From a virus: a stretch of DNA of 64,000 bases. Positions 8,380 through 13,689 of the stretch are shown in pieces. The position numbers were made by a program, and so were the translations under genes. Numbering within the stretch: the first letter of the stretch is position 1; every line of letters begins with the position of its first letter. The stretch covers positions 83,619-147,618 of the IMG/VR virus record IMGVR_UViG_3300042505_001173, one strand, 5' to 3'. The notes beneath the pieces were generated by a model. It had not been told where the DNA came from, ran no database searches, and saw nothing but the letters and a program-made list of their open reading frames with translations.

Positions 8380-8742
8380 ATGACAACGTTCTATAATAAC
8401 AACTCATGGAACTGTACAAAAAATAACGCATTGTTTTATTTGTACTTAAATGATTCAATAATGTTCAAGATAGATGAGCAAACATATGGATGCGAATTTT
8501 ATAATTATGATGCTAGTTTTAAAAACCGTAAACAAGTAGAAGCATTATTTGATACATCGATTGACATGATATCTCCTTATAATATTGTTGAATTATGCGA
8601 AACAATGAAAGGTACTATATACGAGAATAAAGATATGCCAAACGATTCAAATTCAGGAACTTATAAATTTGAAAAATTAAATTTAGATAGTTCTACCTTA
8701 CGTAGAATGATGGATGGAGATATAGCATATTATGCAGCATGA
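8380..8742 (+). CDS. Hypothetical protein downstream of the polymerase-like gene (120 aa)
   Basis: I do not recognise this protein. It starts two bases after the stop of the polymerase-like gene and overlaps the next gene, so it is translationally coupled. It is polar and rich in Asn, Tyr and Asp, without membrane segments. The N-terminal part is aromatic and probably beta-rich; the C-terminal part (SSTLRRMMDGDIAYYAA) looks helical. A partner or regulator of the polymerase-like protein is possible from position alone. Confidence 0.7.
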   Translation: MTTFYNNNSWNCTKNNALFYLYLNDSIMFKIDEQTYGCEFYNYDASFKNRKQVEALFDTSIDMISPYNIVELCETMKGTIYENKDMPNDSNSGTYKFEKLNLDSSTLRRMMDGDIAYYAA

Positions 8743-8971
8743 TATTGATGGACCTAATTACAAAACTGATTACAAAACTGATTACGATAGATTACACGGA
8801 TTAATATCGTTAGGTATTTTAAAGAAAGATGAGCTGTATGATACTGGAACGTATCAAGATGTGATTGATAGCGCAATCGAAAATTTAACGTGCTTGCAAT
8901 CATATGCGACCGATGAAGCTGAAACAATGATATCGAATTCATTTAATCGGGGTTCAGCTTATTTGTGGTAA
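8732..8971 (+). CDS. Small acidic hypothetical protein (79 aa)
   Basis: I do not recognise this protein. It overlaps the preceding gene by eleven bases and closes the operon. Residues 9-17 contain a perfect short duplication (YKTDYKTDY) from a 15-base direct repeat. The remainder is acidic and probably helical. A hairpin follows directly. Confidence 0.6.
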   Translation: MQHDIDGPNYKTDYKTDYDRLHGLISLGILKKDELYDTGTYQDVIDSAIENLTCLQSYATDEAETMISNSFNRGSAYLW

Positions 8972-8979
8972 AGGGGTAA

Positions 8980-9002
8980 GAAGGGCGAATTAATCGCCCT
9001 TC
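8980..9002. terminator. Stem-loop between convergent genes
   Basis: Perfect 9-bp inverted repeat GAAGGGCGA / TCGCCCTTC around ATTAA, between two convergent genes (8971 and 9008). It lacks a clear T-run on either side, so termination efficiency is uncertain. Confidence 0.6.
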
Positions 9003-9007
9003 AAAAA

Positions 9008-9739
9008 TTACTTTAATGATAACGATCTATCAAATGCATCAATATAATAATCGTGTAATTTGTCTAAGTAATTAGAATTTCGTAAATCTTTAAATACTAA
9101 ATTTTCAATTGAGAACTCACCGCCTCGTTCGAGTCCAGCTTGTCTCATATTTTTGATTTTTTTACGAAGTTCTTTAATTTTAGCGCAATTTTTACTATCT
9201 TTAAATCCGTCAATGCGTTGTTTTAAAGCTTGTGATTTTACATTGATAGCGTATTCGTTTACTTCACGTTCAATTCCTTTTTTACGTTTGGGTTGAGTAA
9301 CCCATTCGTCATTTTGCAAGCTGTACACGCCAGTTGAATGGTGTGGCTCATCTTCTAGTTGTGTATAAACTTCAACAGGAAAATTAAAGATTGTAATATC
9401 GTGTAAATCATTCCATATCTGATTTTTATCTTTTAATATATCAGCTAATTCAAACCCGCATTCACCGCAGTCTGAGTCACTTTTATTAATTATAACATGA
9501 ACATCGATATCTGAAAATCTGGTATAGTTATAATTTGCTAAACTACCAGTCATTACGATGTCAGTTATATGATACATAGGATCAAGATCTAAATTTTCAA
9601 AATATAAGTTAGCAATTTTTAACAATTGACGTCTTACTTTTGCTTTTAGTTTGTTGTTGTCCCATAATCTTGAATTTAATTCAGAATGATATTCGAAACT
9701 GTATGATTCGATTAAGAATTGTGTTAATGATTGTTTCAT
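9008..9739 (-). CDS. Nucleotidyltransferase-superfamily protein (243 aa)
   Basis: The motif MTGSLANYNYTRFSDIDVHV around residues 63-82 is the polymerase-beta-type nucleotidyltransferase signature, with the GS helix and the DxD metal-binding aspartates. A downstream strand (ITIFNFPVEVYTQ) could carry the third carboxylate. The C-terminal third is highly basic and helical, suited to nucleic-acid binding. The substrate cannot be told: minimal nucleotidyltransferases modify tRNA, proteins or small molecules. A perfect late promoter sequence lies 32 bases upstream of the ATG, suggesting late expression. It faces the polymerase-like operon tail to tail. Confidence 0.75.
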   Translation of the reverse strand: MKQSLTQFLIESYSFEYHSELNSRLWDNNKLKAKVRRQLLKIANLYFENLDLDPMYHITDIVMTGSLANYNYTRFSDIDVHVIINKSDSDCGECGFELADILKDKNQIWNDLHDITIFNFPVEVYTQLEDEPHHSTGVYSLQNDEWVTQPKRKKGIEREVNEYAINVKSQALKQRIDGFKDSKNCAKIKELRKKIKNMRQAGLERGGEFSIENLVFKDLRNSNYLDKLHDYYIDAFDRSLSLK

Positions 9740-9770
9740 AATTGTTTTTTCTAAATTGTGATAAACAACA

Positions 9771-9778
9771 TATTTATA
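9771..9778 (-). promoter_or_regulatory. T4-type late promoter TATAAATA
   Basis: Perfect TATAAATA on the minus strand, 32 bases upstream of the nucleotidyltransferase-like gene. It matches the -10-only element read by gp55-type sigma factors, one of which is encoded at 31474-31995. Confidence 0.7.
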
Positions 9779-9817
9779 TGAGAATCAGTATAGATAACGT
9801 ATAACTATTAAGCTATC

Positions 9818-10462
9818 TTAACAATTCCATTTTTTTAATGCTAAAGCTTTACGTGTAGGTTTACCATGTTTGTCTTTCATTGGTCCTTTAACACCGCTCA
9901 TTCTAGCACAAAAGCTTTTACGTCTTTTATAAGCTTTACTATCTTTCTTTAATTTACTTGGTTTGGTTGTTACAGCTGTCTGCAATTTACTACCAGGATG
10001 TTCTTTACGGTAGCTTGCTACACCTTTTGCGTTTAAACCACCGTTTTTATTTTTACCTTCTTTACGAGTCCATGCAGCAGCTTCAAAAAGCTCATCATCA
10101 CTTACAGACTCAAAATCATCCCAAATAACATCGCTATCAACACCATGATGAATAGCTAAATTATCTACCATAGTTTCAATCATATCAAACATTTCATGAA
10201 CAGATGGGTTAATACCACGTTGTTCTTGACTTTGCAAATAATCCCAAACTGATACAAGAATATACTCAGCTTTAGCTATTTTTTCTTGAACCCATTCAGG
10301 TAAATTCTCATTTTTTTCAATTGTCTTCATTAGACCCGATGCAGCACGGGCAATCGTGAGTAGATGACCGTGAGCAGTGCCTGCTTCATCATTATACTCA
10401 GAATTCATATTTTCGTTAGCAACCGTGCTAACACGAGTGGTTAATATATCATTTACTTTCAT
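9818..10462 (-). CDS. DUF6321-like protein with helical N-terminus (214 aa)
   Basis: The C-terminal 85 residues form a compact basic domain beginning AWTRKEGKNKNGGLNAKG, with SFCARMSG and ending KKWNC, which I recognise as the DUF6321-type domain common in large marine phages. The conserved Lys, Arg, Trp and Cys suggest nucleic-acid or metal binding, but its function is not established. The N-terminal 125 residues are acidic and helical and appear to be a separate domain. A GGAGA ribosome binding site precedes the ATG and a late promoter lies 26 bases upstream, so it may be a virion-associated protein. Confidence 0.75.
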   Translation of the reverse strand: MKVNDILTTRVSTVANENMNSEYNDEAGTAHGHLLTIARAASGLMKTIEKNENLPEWVQEKIAKAEYILVSVWDYLQSQEQRGINPSVHEMFDMIETMVDNLAIHHGVDSDVIWDDFESVSDDELFEAAAWTRKEGKNKNGGLNAKGVASYRKEHPGSKLQTAVTTKPSKLKKDSKAYKRRKSFCARMSGVKGPMKDKHGKPTRKALALKKWNC

Positions 10463-10487
10463 AGTTGTATCTCCATTATATTAGGAA

Positions 10488-10495
10488 TATTTATA
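10488..10495 (-). promoter_or_regulatory. T4-type late promoter TATAAATA
   Basis: Perfect minus-strand TATAAATA, 26 bases before the ATG of the DUF6321-like gene. Confidence 0.7.
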
Positions 10496-10526
10496 AAAGT
10501 AATATCAGTACTGTTTTTAATGACAT

Positions 10527-10566
10527 AAAAAAAAGACTTAACTGAAAAAACAGTAAGTCTTTTTTA
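10527..10566 (-). terminator. Intrinsic terminator of the permuted tRNA unit
   Basis: AAAAGACTTAACTG (10531-10544) pairs with CAGTAAGTCTTTT (10551-10563) with one bulge. On the minus strand the stem is followed by eight T residues. It lies five bases beyond the outer stem of the permuted tRNA-like element and so closes a discrete transcription unit of about 160 nt. Confidence 0.85.
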
Positions 10567-10570
10567 ATAC

Positions 10571-10684
10571 AAGATTCATTTTAATTTCAATTATTCTACC
10601 AACTGAACTACATAACCTTTCGGTTATGGTGGGAATCGAACCCACGACACATTGATTCCGATTATATATTGCTGTTAGAATCTT
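10571..10684 (-). tRNA. Circularly permuted tRNA-like gene, predicted anticodon CGG
   Basis: Minus-strand order: outer stem AAGATTC (10684-10678); a leader with ACAGCAA; anticodon-stem 3' arm TCAAT (10655-10651); variable loop GTGTC; T-arm GTGGG-TTCGATT-CCCAC (10645-10629); acceptor 3' arm CATAACC (10628-10622); GAAA; acceptor 5' arm GGTTATG (10617-10611); TA; D-arm GTTC-AGTTGGTA-GAAT (10608-10593); anticodon-stem 5' arm ATTGA (10591-10587); tail; outer stem GAATCTT (10577-10571). Acceptor (7 bp), T (5 bp), D (4 bp with one G-U) and anticodon (5 bp) stems all pair. Joining 10617-10587 to 10662-10622 gives 72 nt plus G73 and the loop AUCGGAA with canonical U33, that is anticodon CGG. CCA is not encoded. 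The alternative is a remnant of two tandem tRNAs, but a promoter and terminator bracket it exactly. Confidence 0.8.
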
Positions 10685-10697
10685 AACTTCAAATACA

Positions 10698-10726
10698 ATT
10701 ATAATATGTTATATAGTATTGATCAA
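10698..10726 (-). promoter_or_regulatory. Sigma70-like promoter for the permuted tRNA
   Basis: Minus-strand TTGATC (10721-10726), a 17-bp spacer, and perfect TATAAT (10698-10703). The predicted start near 10690 is about six bases before the outer stem of the element. The layout copies that of the promoter at 2589-2617. Confidence 0.75.
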
Positions 10727-10810
10727 CTGTTTTTATATGGTTCACAATAGAGTTTATCTACTATTGTCATACATACTAATCCTTTATTTTTAAGTGTTTT
10801 TTAGGATTGG

Positions 10811-12010
10811 TTAATAATTAATTTCAATTAACGGAAATAGCAATCTAAATGCTGTACCGTGGTTTGATTCAGCTGTATTTGAGTCGACGATAATATGACC
10901 ATTAGCGTCATGTACCATACCGCTAACGGTTGACAATCCTAAGCCTGTACCTTCACCAATAGGTTTTGTAGTAAAAAATGGATCAAAAATATGATCAATT
11001 ACAGTTTGATCAATACCTGTACCAGTATCTAGAACACGTAATTCAATATAATCATTTGAAATAATATGTTGAGCACACGATGTACAAATTTGATTATGAA
11101 TATTGACTTGTTTTAATGAAACTACAATAGTACCACCATTTTTCATGGAATCACGAGCATTAATAATCAAATTAGTTAAAATTTGATGTAAATCAATAGC
11201 ATCTATTTGAATATCAAGATAGTTGTCGACATTTGTTTCAAGGTGAAACCTACTAGTTAATGCTGGACCTACCATTGATGCAACATCGTATATTACTTCT
11301 TGTGTTGGTCGTATTTCTATATCTTTATCAGCTGAGTTTTGACGTGAATAAGCTAGCATTTTACTAATCAAGCTAGATGCGCGTTTACTAGCAACGTTAA
11401 CTGCGTTTACATTGTATATAAAGTCAGCTTTGCGTTGTTCATCCGGACAATCTTCTGCTAATAATAAGTTGAGTTCGTTGTAACCTAATATACAGTTTAA
11501 AATATTATTAAAATCGTGTGCTATACCTGCTGTTAACCGACTAAGGCTTTCGATTTTTTGCATCTGGTTAACTTGTTTGTTTAATAATAGTAAAGCGGCT
11601 TTATTTTTTTCACGCTCAGTAATATCTTTAAACACACCCATATAGCCAATTATATTACCGTCATCGTCATTAATTGTAGATGGTCTAACAGATACTTGAT
11701 GTTTACCTAACGTCATTGTAAACTCTTGACAGCTTGATAATTTTTTGATTAGTTCTTTTTGATTGTTAGTATTTTTATGAAACATAACAATATTAACGCC
11801 AATCATTTTATTAACGTTAAAAGATGGGAATTTTTTTTGAATCTCTGATTCTGCAGCAGTAAAAATTTTTACTGCGCTATCATTATAATAAACAACGTTG
11901 CGATCTGCATCTGTAATAACAACAGCATCGTTTAATGAATTTAAACCTTTTGTTAGACGAAAATTACATAGACTGAGATTTTCATTGGGTGTAGCTGTTA
12001 TTGTTGGCAT
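10811..12010 (-). CDS. PAS-domain sensor histidine kinase (399 aa)
   Basis: A complete soluble histidine kinase. Residues about 20-130 form a PAS domain (DAVVITDADRNVVYYN, then GYMGVFKDITERE). A short coiled linker leads to the HisKA box LTAGIAHDFNNIL with phosphoacceptor His165. The ATPase domain shows the N box (NLIINARDSM), G1 (DTGTGI), F box (DPFFTTKP) and G2 (GEGTGLGLS). No membrane segment, signal peptide or receiver domain is present, so it should sense a cytoplasmic cue and pass phosphate to a separate regulator, perhaps a host one. No response regulator lies in this window. AAGGA precedes the ATG. Confidence 0.92.
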   Translation of the reverse strand: MPTITATPNENLSLCNFRLTKGLNSLNDAVVITDADRNVVYYNDSAVKIFTAAESEIQKKFPSFNVNKMIGVNIVMFHKNTNNQKELIKKLSSCQEFTMTLGKHQVSVRPSTINDDDGNIIGYMGVFKDITEREKNKAALLLLNKQVNQMQKIESLSRLTAGIAHDFNNILNCILGYNELNLLLAEDCPDEQRKADFIYNVNAVNVASKRASSLISKMLAYSRQNSADKDIEIRPTQEVIYDVASMVGPALTSRFHLETNVDNYLDIQIDAIDLHQILTNLIINARDSMKNGGTIVVSLKQVNIHNQICTSCAQHIISNDYIELRVLDTGTGIDQTVIDHIFDPFFTTKPIGEGTGLGLSTVSGMVHDANGHIIVDSNTAESNHGTAFRLLFPLIEINY

Positions 12011-12088
12011 TCGGTGATCCTTTTAGTTGAAAATGTGTTTACCGATAAACCGCCCCATGTATACCATACAAAACATCCTGATATAATG

Positions 12089-12096
12089 TATTTATT
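12089..12096 (-). promoter_or_regulatory. Possible late promoter AATAAATA
   Basis: Minus-strand AATAAATA, one mismatch from TATAAATA, about 80 bases before the histidine kinase start. The distance is longer than at the other late promoters, so this is tentative. Confidence 0.35.
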
Positions 12097-12104
12097 AATT
12101 ATTT

Positions 12105-12134
12105 TATAGAGGGTTAGCAATGTAACCCTCTATA
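12105..12134. terminator. Strong stem-loop after the HU gene
   Basis: TATAGAGGGTTA (12105-12116) pairs perfectly with TAACCCTCTATA (12123-12134). It lies ten bases past the HU stop codon. There is no T-run, so it may act as a terminator or as a 3'-end stabiliser. Confidence 0.55.
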
Positions 12135-12143
12135 ATTAGCTAG

Positions 12144-12425
12144 TTAATCAATATCGTTAACAGCTACTTTTAAAGATTTACCAACTTTAAAAACAGGTAT
12201 TTTAGCTGCTTTAATTTCAACAGGCTCACCTGATTTTGGATTACGTCCAACACGTGCAGCTCGTTCTCTAATATCCCAAGTACCAAACCCAGTTAAAATA
12301 ACAGGTTCACCTTGACTCAAGACATGAGTAACAGATGAAATAAAACCATCTAATGCACGAGATGATTCACCTTTTGTTAAACCTGATGCTTCTGCAATTG
12401 CGCCAATTAATTCCGATTTATTCAT
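12144..12425 (-). CDS. HU/IHF-family DNA-bending protein (93 aa)
   Basis: Classic HU length and layout: N-terminal helices MNKSELIGAIAEASGL, the core strand VILTGFGTWDIRER, the beta-arm tip GRNPKSGEP, and the C-terminal VFKVGKSLKVAVN. It should bind and bend DNA without strong sequence preference, for genome compaction or recombination. The frame is open upstream to 12503, but those 26 residues overlap the preceding gene and are not part of the HU fold; the ATG at 12425 is the proper start although its ribosome binding site is weak. Confidence 0.95.
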   Translation of the reverse strand: MNKSELIGAIAEASGLTKGESSRALDGFISSVTHVLSQGEPVILTGFGTWDIRERAARVGRNPKSGEPVEIKAAKIPVFKVGKSLKVAVNDID

Positions 12426-12459
12426 TTTTAAGCCAGTACGGGTATATAGGTTGATTGAT

Positions 12460-12750
12460 TTATTCAACAGCCAATGCAAATTTTGGGATGCCGCCACCTT
12501 CATTCATTTCAATGAAAGTAGCGTTTTTAAGAGTTCCATCAACTTCATCATCAAAACATTTACAAACTTCAAAACCATTTAACGTAGTTTTGATAAAAAA
12601 TAATATTTTCTTACCAATTTTTGAGTTATAATAATCTGAAATTTCTGCTTCATTTTGCCCATTTTCGACGCGGTGAGATATCATTTTTGATATTTCATCA
12701 GAATCTAACGGAGTAGCTAATTCTAATTGTGTTTTAAAATACTCTAACAT
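12460..12750 (-). CDS. Hypothetical protein between parvulin and HU (96 aa)
   Basis: I do not recognise this protein. It begins three bases after the parvulin stop and ends 35 bases before the HU start, in the same minus-strand operon. The sequence is mixed alpha/beta, with an acidic helical N-terminus and a strand-rich centre (KKILFFIKTTLNGFEVCKCF). There is no membrane segment. A single close CKC pair is too small for a metal site. Confidence 0.65.
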   Translation of the reverse strand: MLEYFKTQLELATPLDSDEISKMISHRVENGQNEAEISDYYNSKIGKKILFFIKTTLNGFEVCKCFDDEVDGTLKNATFIEMNEGGGIPKFALAVE

Positions 12751-12753
12751 AAA

Positions 12754-13026
12754 TTAACCTGTACGTTTAATGATATGCCAACCAAAGTTGGTTTTAATAG
12801 GTTGACTAATTTTTTCAATATCTAATGCAAATGCTGCTTCTTCAAATGGTCTAACCATTTGATTACGACCAAACGGTCCTAAATACCCACCTTCCTTACC
12901 GCTAGGACACGTACTGTGAACTTTTGCAAGTTCAGTAAAATCAGCACCGCCGTTAATCTGGTTTAAAAGGTTAATAGCTTGCTGTTCATCAGCTACTAAA
13001 ATATGACTTGCTTTAATTACTGTCAT
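12754..13026 (-). CDS. Parvulin-type peptidyl-prolyl cis-trans isomerase (90 aa)
   Basis: A stand-alone PpiC/parvulin domain: ASHILV at the start, FTELAKVHSTCPSGKEGG, LGPFGRNQMVRPFEEAAF, and the closing TNFGWHIIKR. All core family motifs are present, including the first-strand His, the Cys-Pro-Ser loop and the final His. The length equals E. coli PpiC. There is no signal peptide, so it acts in the cytoplasm, probably helping fold a phage or host protein. An open frame continues upstream to 13119 but would run through the tRNA-Gln gene; the ATG at 13026, behind AAGAGAA, is the real start. Confidence 0.93.
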   Translation of the reverse strand: MTVIKASHILVADEQQAINLLNQINGGADFTELAKVHSTCPSGKEGGYLGPFGRNQMVRPFEEAAFALDIEKISQPIKTNFGWHIIKRTG

Positions 13027-13044
13027 TGTATTTCTCTTATTGAT

Positions 13045-13118
13045 TGGAAGGCCTGAGAGGAATTGAACCCCTACTAAATCCGTCAAAGGGACTTGTGCAA
13101 CCACTACACCACAGGCCA
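13045..13118 (-). tRNA. tRNA-Gln (anticodon UUG)
   Basis: A full cloverleaf with encoded CCA: acceptor TGGCCTG/CAGGCCT with a weak U1-U72 pair (a hallmark of tRNA-Gln), D-arm GTGT-AGTGGTT-GCAC, anticodon stem AGTCC/GGATT with loop CTTTGAC (anticodon TTG), and T-arm AGGGG-TTCAATT-CCTCT. Length 74 nt. It lies directly upstream of the parvulin gene on the same strand. Confidence 0.95.
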
Positions 13119-13132
13119 ATAATATTGATTAA

Positions 13133-13312
13133 TTATAATGCATCTTCTTCATTATAATCAACAGGTAATTCACGTTTTTTGTGTTTATGCATTCTTGATT
13201 CCGAACAATAAGCACATGCCCCATGGTTGCGACATGTACGATCAAATGCTTTTGCATTATAAAAAGACTTACGATGATCTTTTCTGTTTGGATAATTTTT
13301 ATCGAATGACAT
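13133..13312 (-). CDS. Small Cys/His basic protein between tRNA genes (59 aa)
   Basis: A short basic protein beginning MSFDKNYPNRKDHRKSFYN with CRNHGACAYCSES, giving three Cys and a His in close array, likely a one-ion zinc site. Similar small proteins (MSFDKN.PNRKD.R, then a C..HG.C.YC cluster) occur in large T4-like phages, but their function is unknown to me. The frame is open up to 13345, but that would run into the tRNA-Pro gene. I chose the ATG at 13312 because conservation begins there; 13324 is the other option. Confidence 0.7.
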   Translation of the reverse strand: MSFDKNYPNRKDHRKSFYNAKAFDRTCRNHGACAYCSESRMHKHKKRELPVDYNEEDAL

Positions 13313-13334
13313 AATAATTACCATATAACGTGTA

Positions 13335-13411
13335 TGGTCTCTCATATTCGGTTCGAACGAATGGCCTCACCGTCCCAAGCGGTGCGCTCTACCAGACTGA
13401 GCTAATGAGAG
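13335..13411 (-). tRNA. tRNA-Pro (anticodon UGG)
   Basis: A full cloverleaf with encoded CCA: acceptor CTCTCAT/ATGAGAG (7 bp), D-arm GCTC-AGTCTGGTA-GAGC, anticodon stem CACCG/CGGTG with loop CTTGGGA (anticodon TGG), T-arm ATTCG-TTCGAAC-CGAAT, A73 and CCA. Length 77 nt. Confidence 0.95.
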
Positions 13412-13417
13412 AATAAC

Positions 13418-13493
13418 TGATCAGAGTGGAGAGAATCAAACTCCCTTAACTAGTGGATTTAAGACTAGCGATCAACCAATGAAACACACTCTA
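13418..13493 (-). tRNA. Atypical tRNA-like gene with a 9-nt anticodon loop
   Basis: The acceptor TAGAGTG pairs with CACTCTG (U1-G72 wobble) followed by ATCA. The T-arm is GGGAG-TTTGATT-CTCTC, and anticodon stem CTAGT/ACTAG encloses a nine-base loop CTTAAATCC. The D-loop keeps GG, but the D-stem TTTC/GATC forms only two pairs. The variable loop is short (TTAA). If U33 is the first T, the anticodon reads TAA (Leu UUA codon). It lies six bases upstream of tRNA-Pro, probably in one transcript. It may be functional but unusual, or decaying. Confidence 0.55.
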
Positions 13494-13629
13494 TAAAAAC
13501 TTATTTATTACGTATAACAATGAGTTAGGAAAACCAGTGTAAATTGACGAGGTATCTAGCTCATGTCAGTAGTATAAATGTATTAACGTAAAGCATCAAC
13601 TTATTTTTTACTATGACAACGTTTGGTAG
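13494..13629. other. Short gene-free stretch with one stem-loop
   Basis: ATGAGTTAG (13520-13528) pairs with CTAGCTCAT (13556-13564) with one G-U, favouring a plus-strand RNA structure, but no plus-strand promoter lies upstream of it. I see nothing else here. Confidence 0.3.
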
Positions 13630-13658
13630 TTGAATTTGCACATTAAATCTTATATAAT
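13630..13658 (+). promoter_or_regulatory. Sigma70-like promoter for the DinG/XPD-like helicase
   Basis: TTGAAT (13630-13635), a 17-bp spacer, and TATAAT (13653-13658), 32 bases upstream of the helicase ATG. Confidence 0.75.
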
Positions 13659-13689
13659 ATTGATTTTAATATAAAAAAAGAATAATACA

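Noticed and set aside
8754-8942. A 62-residue minus-strand frame opposite the gene at 8732-8971
   Set aside because: The plus-strand gene is coupled to its upstream neighbour and better explained; the opposite frame ends in an artefact of the 15-base direct repeat.
10571-10684. A normal-order tRNA on either strand at this place
   Set aside because: On the minus strand the T-arm precedes the D-arm; no second D-arm or T-arm is present to complete a regular cloverleaf, and the acceptor strands pair only with each other across GAAA.
12426-12503. N-terminal extension of the HU frame
   Set aside because: It overlaps the preceding gene and adds 26 residues outside the HU fold.
13027-13119. N-terminal extension of the parvulin frame
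   Set aside because: It runs through the tRNA-Gln gene and adds residues not found in parvulins; the internal ATG has a good ribosome binding site.
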